A stretch of DNA of 64,000 bases, from the NCBI GenBank assembly GCA_949987565.1, contig OX465101.1:19459624-19523623 (forward strand), given 5' to 3'. Numbering within the stretch: position 1 is the stretch's first letter; each line of letters starts with the position of its first letter. The notes below the pieces were generated by a model. The model was not told where the DNA came from, searched no databases, and worked only from the letters and a program-made list of their open reading frames with translations. A program made the position numbers and the translations under genes. Origin of the DNA: Luidia sarsii (Eukaryota; Echinodermata; Asteroidea; Paxillosida; Luidiidae). Of the stretch, positions 38,301 through 46,806 are shown in pieces.

Positions 38301-41300
38301 GCCGCTGGTTGAAAAATGTTGTGTGAGCACAAAATACAGTTGTACATGTACATAACCAGCGTGCGTCAGCATCGTAAAACTTATTCAATATATGTCAGCG
38401 TATTCACCAAATTTTTCACACATGTATGTTGGCATATCATGACAGCTAAATCATCATGTAAACGGACAAAAACACGTAAAATATTTGTTTCATAGAAAAC
38501 TTAATTTTAAATTGAAAAATGCCAAATCTTTGACTAGACTAAGATTTGAACCCAAGACCTCTTGTTTTGCGTACCAGCACTCTTACCATCTGAGCTATCC
38601 AGGCCGTGCCCTTCCCAAATAGTCAACTTGATTTTGCCAAGGTTGGGGCCAGTCAGAAGCATTCAACTATTAATTGCAGTATATCTCCACTCTCCAGGGA
38701 TCACGCCCCTGCTTTCATGCAGATGCAAACAACCAATTGTTGTAAACCTGGCTACAGCAGCTCGCTACAGCAGTTCACAATCACACAAAGTCAATGCAGC
38801 TTTTAAGCAATGGTATGCACAAACAGAGGCCTTGGGTTCAAATCCTGGTCCAGTCCAAGTTCTCTATAGATGCCATTTTTCAATTTGATTATTTTAAGTT
38901 TAGTTTGTGGTTATGGCGGATTTAGCATTCACGCTTCTTGCCAATATCTAGGGATTTCTAAGTAGAAAACATTGATCTACATGTACCATCATTGTATATT
39001 TATTACTCTACATGTATCTTACATAAAATGTTGCCTTTCCTATAGGAGTAACTTACCAGCAGGTAACTTTGTTGAGAAGCAAATTTCAAATGTATCATAG
39101 TCATCTGATGTGAATGCAAACTTGCCTTCTAAAGCATCATCCTTTGTGTACAGAGTGTGACCTTTACTGTCACTCACCTACAAATTAAAACAAAGAAACA
39201 ACAAATCTAAAGGAAATAAATATCATTCCATTGATTACTGACATGCATAATAAGTTGTTGTAGTCTGCACATCTGCTTCAAGGTTGCCCATGTGAAAAAC
39301 TTTATAGCATTTCTTCAGATAAAAATGGATTAACAAGACATTATGATAACCACACATTAAATACACATCAATATTAGGTTCAGGTAGTGACGATTTTCAA
39401 AAGGGGAAAAAGGAGGGGGAATCGGGACACTAGTCTTTCCAAAATGCTGAAAACACAAAGGTCTCAAGATTTTTGCACAGTCCCAAAATCCCAAGGTCTC
39501 CGACCGCCAGGAGGATGAGGATAAGGGTTACGGTCACCGCAACTACATCAGTACATGTACACATGTACATGTACATGTACACATATATACAACCCATGCA
39601 CTATTACTGACCCAAAGATGCTGGCAGCCATTTTGTAAACAATTATGGCAGATGTTGTGGATGTTATTTGGAAGCTGGGCTTGAGTGCAACTTGAGCTCG
39701 AAAATTTTCACGATAAAGGCCTGTCAGCACTGAACTTTTAAGCAACAGTATTGACAGCCCGGTTGAATCTTCCGGCATCACAGAAACCGTTAGGGCCTAC
39801 ACAACCAGGTTACTGTACTATTTTTTACCAGTGTACATGGTGCAGCAGTCTGAGCTCAGAAACAGATGGGCGGGCTACCATGGGCAAATACGTCAGAGTA
39901 TGCAATGCGCAGTGGATACCCAATGATATATACATTTTTATTGCCATGCTGAGTTGTTCGATCCATCTGATGTAAAGATGGAGGACCACTCTGCAGCTCT
40001 GAGTGATCGTTCTACCCATCTTGAGGTATTCAGAGTGAAAAATGAAAGGATCTGACACTATCTAGTGACTAAAACTAAAAGCTATCCATCTAAGCTGACA
40101 GAATACCAGAAGATTGTGAGACGTCATGCCCCAAGTTTTTCCTACAATGAAAAGTAAGTGAGAGATCGGTTGAGCGGATCCCAACAGTAGCACTGGCAGT
40201 ACATTTACCTGTACATGTACTACTACCGTACTACACATGTACTATTACTGACACTATCCTGTAGTGCCATTAATTTAATCATAGAGGTTTTAATTCATTT
40301 GAGCATTTGACAGTTTGAGTTTTACCATGGTTTTACACTTTTACAGGGAGGAGGGAAGATTCAATATATAGTACTGTATATGTACATGCCCACCTACATG
40401 TACATTAGGCCATGTACTGTACCATCTACTGTACAATACTGTACTAGCCCACCTACTGGTCGCCGATAGGATATGTGATGTCGCTATAACCTCAGAAGTT
40501 ACAAGGTTTTGACAGAGTACCTCCATGGTCAGAATGACACACATCGTATAAAGTAAAATGATCTCAGAATCAAAGTGTCAGCTAAAATCCAGAGAAAAGA
40601 ACAAAAAGAAACATCTTGGCCTCACTCCATCCCATGATTGTAAATATCCTTTATCTAGTTGTACTTCTACTTTTAGATAAAGACATTTGATAGCTTGTGC
40701 TCATGGAACCTTCAAACGTTTTAATGGCTGGCTTCCGATGAAGGGTTCCGATTGGCACCACTTGTACCCATGCATTGCACAACCTGGGTGTATGGATAAT
40801 TTTTATGGATAAATCAGGATGAACGTCATGTGAAACCAAACTGTCTTACAAAACAATGTTAGCCCTATTGCTTGAAATAAATAAACTACCTACTCTATAT
40901 GTACATAAATTATGTACATGTATATTGGTTCAAAAAGCATCACCAGTTATTTTGTTTTATTTTTACGCGTCACAGTGCGATGTCCCGGACGTTGCTTTGC
41001 ACTGCTGTTCAGTAAACAGTCGTAGGGCTTAACGCGTGCAATCGCGCGCACACACTTCCGCAGACCACTCCGCACCCGGACCTGCCTGCACATCGTGAAG
41101 TCATGCAGTTTAAAATCAAAGATGGCCACCCCAACTCGGCTCGTCGACCCGTTCTCGGTCAACTGAGGGGAAATTTCTCCCTTTTCCCAAACGTGAGTAA
41201 AACAAAATGACCAGTATTGGAATCTGTAATTCTCACTGAATCCTCAATGGGCGCGTGGGACTGTTTCATGGGTGTTTTGGGGGGTAAATCTGGGGATTTT

Positions 41301-44139
41301 GTTTGGGGGGTATCTTTCATGGGGGGGCGTACGCCCCCCACACCCCCCGTAGCTACGCCGCTGGATCACATTCAGTATACATTTGGGATAAAGTGCATGT
41401 CCTTAGATTGTGTGTGGCGATTTTCAAAAGGGTGGAAAAAGGGGGCGATCGGGACAGTGGTGTTTCCAAAATGGTAAAAACAAGAACCTCGCTTATAATC
41501 TTGTACATATCTTCCCATAACCCTCAGGTCTCTGACCTTCGGGAGGATGAGGGTAACGGTTACCGCAACTATCCCGGACGTTGCTTTGCACTACTGTTCA
41601 GGAAACAGTCGTAGGGCTCAACACGTGCAAGCACGAACACACACTTCCGCAGACCACTCCGCACCCGGACCTGGTGACGTCATCCAATTTCAAATCCAAG
41701 ATGGCCACCCCAACTCGGCTCGTTGGCCCGTTCTCGGTCAACTGAGGCCAGTGAGGGGAAATTTCTCCCTTTTCCCAAACATGAGTAAAACAAAATAACC
41801 AGTATTTGAATCTGTAATTCTCACTGAATCCTCAATGGGCGCGTGGAACGGTTTCACGGGTGTTTCGGGGGGTAAATCTGGGGATGTCGGTCGGGGGTAT
41901 TTTTCAAAGATGACAATACCACTATGCATAGCCATGATCCTTGGACCCAACAGTCACCCGAATCTCAAAATTTCAAAATTCGATAAAAAAAGGGTGACTT
42001 GTCGGGTCCAAGTTATTGGTTAGTATGATTGGAACTCTGGTTTCCTCGGACCCTACAGCCTACAGGCTACAGCCAGGCTACAGTCACCCGACCCTCCAAA
42101 TTTAAAATTTCGATAAAAAAAGGGTGACTTGTCGGGTCCAAGTTAGTGGTTAGTATGATTGGAACTCTGGTTTCCTTGGACCCTACGGCTACAGCCTACT
42201 ACTACTACTGTACTACTACTAGTAGTACTGTCGAGCGCAAACCTCGGATTTCGCGCAAACCTCGGATTGACCTTCTGTGCACCCATCTCGCGCATCTACT
42301 GCAGTTTGCGTGCGCAGGCTTAGGTTTGCGCTGGCGACCCCACGCGCAACCCGCTTGCTTAGATTTGCGCCGGCAAACCCACGCGCAAACCTTACTGGGC
42401 GATCGGGACAGTGGTGTTTCCAAAAATAATGGTTAAAACAAAAACCTCGCTATAATCTTGTACATATGTTCCCGTAACCCTCAGGTCTCCGACCTTCGGG
42501 AGGATGAGGGTTACGGTTACCGCAACTAGGTTCCTAAGTGAACGCAAATAATCTTCCCCTTGGTGTTTTTAATGTAATACTAATAGTATGTAATTTTGAT
42601 ACCTCGTTTAAAAACAATCCACAATCCTCTTTCTCACTGCTTCTTCAGTTATGACCTTTCCCAATGTCACTCAAGAGACACATTTCCTCCTTCTTTGTAC
42701 TTTCTCTAGGTGCCCCCTTTTTTTATTAGGCCATGTTACTTTATGCCTTTAAATAATTATACAAATCTTTTGTTTTTAAATTACATAAGCGAGACGTCCT
42801 TTAGGAGCCTCCATAGTTTTTACCGCGAACGGACTGCCTCAAGTTGCGTGACTTTTTTTTGGGGGGGGGGTTGTTATTGTACACTCAGATTTTTTTTAGG
42901 ACCAACAATAATGAAACCGGAGCTACGAATTAAGCAACTGCCAATTTTGTACCTAGGAAAATAGACCCCAAAACAGCAACTTTTTGAATCACAAGTTTGG
43001 CCTACCGGAAGAGCCTAATTAACATTCCTCATTTTTGGTGACGGACATGAGCAGGAAACAAACCAGAAGATAAGAAGTCTGAAATCATTATACCATGGGC
43101 TATAAAAAGGGAGCTCCATGTGGAGGAAGGATTATACTGAGTTGTTTTCATCGTCCGATATATGCTAAGCATCGAAAACGCGTACCGTCAAAAACTGGGC
43201 CCTCCACGATATGGATAGCATCGCGCTTATTTTTTTAACTAGCCCACCGGGCTATAGTAAATTGATTTTTGTGCTAGCCCGCAGCAAGTTTTACTAGCCC
43301 TGCATAATTAATATTGAATTTAACACAAGGTTATTAGGTCAAGTAAAACAGATTATTAGTTTCTACTTTCTCATCCCCGCCCGCATTGTTTTTTGCCTCC
43401 ACACCGCTGCCTACTTTTTACTAGTCCGCCGGGCTAGCAAAGTGGGTCATTTTACTATACTAGCCCACAGGTGTTTTTATTAGACAATGACCGTCGGAAC
43501 ATTCACAGCGCGCACATTGCGTTAGTTAACGTGGCGCTTTATGGCACATACAGTTCATGTCAAAGTCGAGCGTGCGGCACATTTACAGCGCGCAACTTGC
43601 GTTTCCCGATCCTGCGCAAATTGTTCCTGCGCAAACTTGACACGAGGTCAATCCGAGGTTTGCGCGAAATCCGAGGTTTGCGCTCGACAGTACTACTACT
43701 ACTAGTGAGTACTACTACTACTAGTACAAGTAGTAGTACTAGTAGTAGTAGTACTAGTACTACTACTAGTACAGGCTACAGTCACCCGAAACTCAAAATT
43801 TCTAAATTCGATAAAAAAAGGGTGACTTGTCGGGTCCAAGTTACTCGGACTAAGGTTTGACCAACTTTCCAAAGCCAAATTCTCTTTAAATAAATGAAAA
43901 TAGATTAGTAATAAACTAAATTTCCTGCATTGTGCAATCACATTTCAACTTACATGCAATAATGTTTTATGTCCAGGCGCTCCACTCAGTCTGTACTCGC
44001 CAGTCACTAATACGTCTTTGTGTATCTCTTCTTGGAGACATTTCTTCACATTTGGTGGCAACATAAACGACAGTCCGTGGATTTGTGTCAGTGTGCAGCA
44101 TACTGCCAAAAGCGCTGCAAGGTAACACGATGTTTTCAT
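20180..44139 (-). CDS. TMED10: Transmembrane emp24 domain protein 10 (p24-delta), five exons
   Basis: The joined exons (44139-43954, 39177-39057, 23636-23566, 22626-22500, 20301-20180) give 627 nt, 208 residues plus stop, close to the vertebrate length of about 219. p24-delta is a type I membrane cargo receptor cycling between ER and Golgi in COPII and COPI vesicles, as a complex with other p24 proteins. Visible parts: signal peptide about 1-22; GOLD domain about 25-110 with the conserved cysteine pair C34 ([11 protein letters not shown]) and C95 (FEICF); a coiled-coil stretch about 127-165 ([20 protein letters not shown]); a membrane segment about 175-197; and the tail [11 protein letters not shown] with the aromatic and dilysine COPI signals. 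All introns are GT/AG and phases agree (0, 1, 0, 1). Introns are 4.8, 15.4, 0.9 and 2.2 kb and hold most of the window's repeats. No lesion is seen; this looks like a working gene. Confidence 0.96.
20834..21094 (+). CDS. Unidentified small plus-strand ORF or first exon
   Basis: A strong start context (CAAGATGGCGACC) opens [19 protein letters not shown], then [20 protein letters not shown] and [18 protein letters not shown]. After that, a possible donor (CCCGGTGAAT) at 21005 would end the exon. It lies antisense in intron 4 of TMED10. The composition is protein-like up to the donor and not beyond. I do not recognise the family, and no downstream exon was found. Confidence 0.35.
   Translation: MATTTTSATKNKSGADKDVRSYGQRVEYEMFVDMRNNDAYGDIAKQMSEMDFDRTTPVNSSMQCRHRACTLVASACALPGSAAFQT
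21600..21800. repeat. Short tandem duplication
   Basis: A unit of about 90 bp (GTGAGTCGGCCTTCG..., CCCGCCACACTTCAAAA) occurs at 21625-21690 and 21718-21770, with a third partial start near 21812. This is inside TMED10 intron 4. Confidence 0.7.
22500..22626 (-). CDS. TMED10: TMED10 exon 4
   Basis: Exon 4 has 127 bp encoding the membrane-proximal coiled coil ([20 protein letters not shown] ... [12 protein letters not shown]). Acceptor TTGTAG, donor GTAAGG. Confidence 0.95.
23066..23140 (+). repeat. tRNA-derived SINE head
   Basis: GCTGGATTGCTCGGATGGGA is an A-box-like region and CGGGTTTGAGTCCCGG a B-box arm. The anticodon loop would read ACGTTAA (GTT). Related heads occur at 38526-38603, 38817-38870, 46370-46420 and 48243-48360, so a SINE family is more likely than a functional tRNA gene. 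It lies in TMED10 intron 3. Confidence 0.6.
23566..23636 (-). CDS. TMED10: TMED10 exon 3
   Basis: Exon 3 has 71 bp encoding [20 protein letters not shown] and SYED, corresponding to the end of the GOLD domain (vertebrate HGVEAKNYEE). Donor GTAAGTAC. Confidence 0.93.
24545..24895 (+). pseudogene. Decayed THAP-domain zinc-finger gene (relic 3)
   Basis: Plus-strand frames give [20 protein letters not shown], then [32 protein letters not shown] and, one frame over, [18 protein letters not shown]. The order matches relic 1 (FGKWAAAIKVEQFL, ICSDHF, DLRAKLT, AVPSVFSHRPA), so these are two copies of one family. A 14-bp insertion next to the GTGATTTGT word and at least one frameshift before LKGQAVPS break it. 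The first cysteine pair was not found. It lies in TMED10 intron 2 in antisense. Confidence 0.6.
25065..26560 (-). repeat. Family C repeat, reverse copy
   Basis: This long copy is the reverse complement of 34085-35340, with matching blocks at 25080-25440, 25560-25860 and 26290-26530. Together the two copies form widely separated inverted repeats within TMED10 intron 2. No coding frame is seen. Confidence 0.8.
26925..27100 (+). repeat. Exon-like module, second copy
   Basis: ATGGCAACGTTCAGGAACAC opens a frame containing [13 protein letters not shown] and a GTGAGT donor-like word. It is a diverged copy of 1330-1480. Confidence 0.4.
27240..27375 (+). pseudogene. THAP C-terminal half (relic 4)
   Basis: The frame reads [40 protein letters not shown]. 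It aligns with the second half of relic 2 (AHLSDNCVDETVQMK, KLKVGSVPSF). The expected third cysteine is serine (AGC for TGC). It may be a second exon whose first exon is the 26925 module, but that link is a guess. Confidence 0.4.
27902..28722 (+). repeat. Family D repeat, copy 1
   Basis: This 821 bp copy begins AACGAGAAATATATGTCTGT and ends in a hairpin GCTTTTCCGCTTCC / GGAAGCGGCGGAAAAGC followed by TAA. An inner GCTTTTCCGCTTCTG lies about 35 bp from the left end. It is almost identical to copy 2, exactly 1853 bp downstream. A 3' hairpin with subterminal repeats is reminiscent of non-autonomous Helentron/Helitron2 elements; this is inference. Confidence 0.85.
29436..29629. repeat. About 31-bp minisatellite
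   Basis: Five to six copies of a unit around CTGTGCATGCCTGAAATATG + AACTAACCGTA, with small insertions. It lies between family D copies 1 and 2. Confidence 0.85.
29755..30575 (+). repeat. Family D repeat, copy 2
   Basis: It matches copy 1 end to end with only a handful of substitutions, implying recent duplication or transposition. Confidence 0.88.
31538..32305 (+). repeat. Family D repeat, copy 3 (diverged, with tRNA-like arm)
   Basis: It begins AACTAGAAATTTATGTCTGT and aligns with copy 1 for most of its length. It additionally carries GGGATTCGAACCCGTAACCT at 31639, which on the minus strand is a full T-arm/B-box. The 3' hairpin is absent. Confidence 0.7.
32510..32960 (+). repeat. Family D repeat, copy 4 (diverged)
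   Basis: It carries the same tRNA-like arm (GGGTTTCGAACCCGTAACCT at about 32550) and then the family D 3' half (ATTCATGAGATGACGTCACG, TCACGTGACACGTGGTGACG). Confidence 0.7.
32968..33153. repeat. Array of four AGCTTTTCCGC hairpins
   Basis: Four consecutive perfect or near-perfect hairpins of the type AGCTTTTTCGCTTCGCG / CGCGAAAAAGCT are separated by A-rich spacers (AACAACAATA). Each resembles the 3' end hairpin of family D. Confidence 0.85.
34085..35340 (+). repeat. Family C repeat, forward copy
   Basis: This is the inverted partner of 25065-26560, ending at the same CCTCCCACG boundary as the copy at 1-285. Confidence 0.8.
36352..36937. repeat. Foldback family B element nested in the hAT element
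   Basis: The ends are AGTCCGAGTAACTTGGACC and GGTCCAAGTTACTTGGACT. The centre is a long palindrome (GTGAAACCGTCCCACG... / CGTGGGACGGTTTCAC) with a loop around 36700. Confidence 0.8.
36990..37440. repeat. Second palindrome of family B type
   Basis: The arms match around a centre near 37220: TTGATCGAGAACATTCTCTC / GAGAGAATGTTCTCGATCAA and CTCACGTTTGGGGAAAA / TTTTCCCCAAACGTGAG. Confidence 0.75.
38526..38603 (-). repeat. tRNA-derived SINE head
   Basis: On the minus strand GGATAGCTCAGATGGTAAGA (A-box) and TTGGGTTCAAATC (B-box) are 30-40 bp apart. A plus-strand 3' half of a related copy is at 38817-38870 (GGGTTCAAATCCTGGTCCAG). It is in TMED10 intron 2. Confidence 0.6.
39057..39177 (-). CDS. TMED10: TMED10 exon 2
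   Basis: Exon 2 encodes [20 protein letters not shown] and [20 protein letters not shown]. It holds the second GOLD-domain cysteine. Acceptor TTTGTAG, donor GTAAGT. Confidence 0.95.
39391..39545 (+). repeat. Foldback family A, diverged 3' end
   Basis: CGATTTTCAAAAGGGG ... GGAGGATGAGG ... GGTCACCGCAACTA matches the right end of the complete element at 56020-57285. Confidence 0.75.
40970..42150. repeat. Nested composite of families A, B and a hAT end
   Basis: In order: family B half (40970-41300, CACTTCCGCAGACCACTCCG, AACGTGAGTAAAACAAAATG); a hAT right end closing CTACGCCGCTG at 41363; a family A 3' end (41366-41571); a second family B half (41575-41925); and two family B termini GGTGACTTGTCGGGTCCAAG at 41995 and 42125. 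This is TMED10 intron 1. Confidence 0.75.
42224..43696. mobile_element. Inverted-repeat element around a family C copy
   Basis: About 50-bp arms at 42224-42273 and 43645-43696 are reverse complements, each carrying the tandem word GCGCAAACCTCGGATT twice. A family A 3' end (42394-42528) and a family C copy (42600-43215) lie between the arms. AGTACT-type tracts flank both arms, so target duplications cannot be read. Confidence 0.6.
42600..43215 (+). repeat. Family C repeat, third copy
   Basis: The same order of blocks as 34900-35340 (GCGAGACGTCCTTTAGGAGC, TACGAA...CCTAGGAAAATAGACCCC, AACGCGTACCGTCAAAAACT) is seen, with a G-run insertion near 42860. Confidence 0.8.
43780..43860 (+). repeat. Foldback family B terminus
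   Basis: GGTGACTTGTCGGGTCCAAG TTACTCGGACT close to TMED10 exon 1. Another lone terminus is at 48727-48762. Confidence 0.75.
43954..44139 (-). CDS. TMED10: TMED10 exon 1
   Basis: Exon 1 has 62 codons: a hydrophobic signal peptide [20 protein letters not shown] and the start of the GOLD domain ([18 protein letters not shown]). The donor is GTAAGT directly after CAT. The upstream in-frame ATG-free sequence and signal peptide support this start. Confidence 0.95.
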
Positions 44140-44380
44140 AATTAAGTCTAGTTACAATGGACAACAGGTTAAACGGAACAAGAACGACAAGTTCACGAAA
44201 ATTGTTGCCAGACGCGCGCCTGTAGGCTGTACTGTACGCCGGATACTTGGTATGAATGCTTAAGGCCGACGTGTAACTAAAGCAGGTTTGGAGGGAACGC
44301 TTGCGTGAAGTTGGTAATTTTTCCTTATTGGATATTCAAATACGAACCGAAGAGAGCGTATCCGCACTGTTTAGTGCGCA
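44140..44380 (-). promoter_or_regulatory. TMED10: TMED10 promoter region (position inferred)
   Basis: This is the region just upstream of the exon 1 ATG. A CCAAT word on the minus strand (ATATCCAATAAGG, 44322-44334) lies about 185 bp upstream of the ATG. No TATA box is obvious. The block TTTTTCCTTATTGG...CGTATCCGCACT (44316-44370) reappears inverted at 44855-44945. The transcription start is not determinable from the sequence. Confidence 0.35.
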
Positions 44381-45004
44381 CTATCGGTAACATGCATTGT
44401 CACACCCACCGCCCGCTTCAAGTCGGATCGGATGTACATGATTATTACGAACAAAAATCATTCCTGACCAAAACTATTGTAAAATGGCCCTAGTAAAACT
44501 GCTCTTTGTTTTACTATTTAAATATTCACGATTGCAGTGGCACGTAAAATTATTGTTGCTAACACTAATACTGAAGCATGTAGGTGCTTCATGGTACTGT
44601 AGAATTAAACCATGGCCTCAATGGGTGGATCTGGCTCCATGCCCATGGTAGAACTGGTAAGTGGAACTAGAAGCAAAAATCCATTAACTGAATCGAACAC
44701 GCCCTAGCTAGACCAGGCTGGGTAAGAGAACCCAAGGTCAAAGAGTTTGTAGTACATGTACATGTATCTCCTACATGAAATCTAATAATTCTATGGTAAA
44801 TTTTGAAACTATGAAAGTCTGCAGCATTTTTTGTATTGCCTACTTCCCATCCATCAGAGTGCGGATACGTTTCGTACTACCTACCGTACCGGTACGCATT
44901 GGTGCAAACGTTCATAATATGAAATACCCAATAAGGAAAAATGAGCCGACTACGCACCATCGACTGTTTGCACATGGGCCCCCCAAAACATGTAGGCCCT
45001 TGTG

Positions 45005-46110
45005 GGTTGCATAATTTGGACCGTCAGTAGAAAGAGTGATGAATATGCAAGATGCCTGCTCACCGCGCTTATGAATAATTCATCAGCCCTATTCCGCGTG
45101 CACATGTACTCGCTCCATTGACTTTGAGTTTGAACAAAAGTTAATTCCCTTTCTACTGTCGAGCAAGACTCGTTCTACTGCCGAGCCAGCTGCTCCATTT
45201 ACTTTGAACGCGAGTTTCCTTTCTACTGTCGAGCCAGTCTCGTTCTACTGACGAGCCAGTGCTCCATTGACTTTGAACACAAGTTCTCTTTCTACTGTCG
45301 AGCCAGTCTCGTTCTACTGACGAGCCAGTGCTCCATTGACTTTGAACACAAGTAATTCTCTTTCTACTGTCGAGCCAGGCTCGTTCTACTGACGAGCCAG
45401 TGCTCCATTGACTTTGAACACAAGTTCTCTTTCTACTGTCGAGCCAGTCTCGTTCTACTGACGAGCTAGTGCTCCATTGACTTTGAACACAAGTTCTCTT
45501 TCTACTGTCGAGCCAGGCTCGTTCTGCTGCCGAGCCAGTGCTCCATTGACTTTGAATAAAAAAGTTCTCTTTGTACTCTCTTTCTTCTTTTGGAGTTTTT
45601 GCTCCTTTTTATTTCCTTGTTTCCTCATTCCATCATCAATAAATCAATGTCATTAAGCATTAATTACATCAAGATACATGTATTACGTATGTTGACTATG
45701 TCAACCTTGCCTGGTTTGTGGAGGTTACCGAAAACAATTTTACACTGAGTGTTCCAAATTTGTCTCATCATTTTGGAATCAATAACTAGTTCAACTGGGT
45801 TGGGTGTGTATCCCTGAATCCTGTTTGAGTCATAATATCTAAATTGTGTAATTACCATAATTATGCATTCACCGTTTTGGAACAAAAGATAAACAAATGC
45901 TCATGCATGTTTCTACATCTGTTTTACACAGAGGACATATGTTGCATCTCTTATTTTCCAATTCTATACAAAATACATGTACATGTATCACCTGTCGGCA
46001 AAATTTGAAATCTAAGTCTTAGTCTGTAAACGAACTTTTTATCTTCTTGATCCATTAGTGATCTTTTCCACAGCTTCGTCCATATTTTGTCCCACTTTAG
46101 AATTTAAGTT
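45005..46110. repeat. Segment with ~62-bp minisatellite, duplicated at 62124-63820
   Basis: Left flank (TGGACCGTCAGTAGAAAGAG), an array of about seven units of TTTCTACTGTCGAGCCAGTC + TCGTTCTACTGACGAGCCAG + TGCTCCATTGACTTTGAACA (45110-45560), and a right flank of about 550 bp. All three parts recur in the same order at 62124-63820 with a longer array. The CTGTCGAGCCAG / CTGGCTCG words are self-complementary. Confidence 0.9.
45640..46100 (-). pseudogene. LINE 3' coding remnant (L1/Tx1-like guess)
   Basis: Minus-strand frames give IWTKLWKRSLMDQEDKKFVY, RLRLRFQILPTGD and CKTDVET words, like the C-terminal region past the RT in L1/Tx1-type elements (…LW..L…K.F.W.L….LPT). It is too decayed to place firmly. 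The same remnant is at 63440-63815. Confidence 0.35.
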
Positions 46111-46369
46111 CAAAATATTTTAATCCCAACCCTCCTGTTTTTTGGCCCTGTAATTGTACTATGTTTAATTATGTCATTCTTCTCATTCAACATGAAGCCA
46201 GGCTCGTTCTACTCCTGCGTCAGTGCTCTCCATTGAGTAATTATCGTAAACCTGGCTATGGCAGCTCAAGGATCACACAAAGTGGAAGCAGCTTTTTCAA
46301 TTCAAGTCAAACAAATCAAGGAAAAACTGACTGGGAAAATTTGAACAAATTGACAAATTTACAAAGAAA

Positions 46370-46420
46370 ACTTTGAGTGGACCGGGACTTGAACCCAAGA
46401 ACTTGGACCAGGACTTGAAC
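46370..46420 (-). repeat. SINE-like B-box fragment
   Basis: GGGACTTGAACCC words, twice, resemble the 3' tRNA-like arm of the SINE heads at 48243 and 23066. Confidence 0.4.
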
Positions 46421-46806
46421 CCTTCCTTTGTTGATTTGAAAGCTCATAGCACATCAAGTCCTACGAACAATACAATTGGCAATTATTATTTTTATCTTTT
46501 TGTCAACCCTATATTGCATATTACAGCCAGAGACTGTTTCACTTGCCATCAACTTAATTTCTTCTCTTCACAAACCAATAATTGTAATAAGTGCGATTTT
46601 TTCACTGACTTTTATACAACTTAACTGAATTCAAACAATGTTTTTGTGTGACACAAAGTCCTACTAAGTTATTAATACCATTGGCCAATATTTTTTTTTC
46701 AAACTGCCACACCCCAGAGCACAGATAATGCAACTTTAAAAATCAGATGATGACCCAAAATATTTTGGTCAAGTGTTTGGCGGCACATCTCAGGATGAAA
46801 TCAATA

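Larger units (their letters stand above)
35623..38307. mobile_element. Non-autonomous hAT-type element, 8-bp TSD
   Basis: The ends are CAGCGGCGTAG and CTACGCCGCTG (perfect 11-bp terminal inverted repeats). They are flanked by the direct duplication GTTGAAAA at 35615-35622 and 38308-38315. A CAxxG-type end with 8-bp target duplication is the hAT signature. No transposase frame is present. The inside has C-rich subterminal blocks (GCCCCCCCA) and nested foldback elements. It sits in TMED10 intron 2. Confidence 0.85.
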
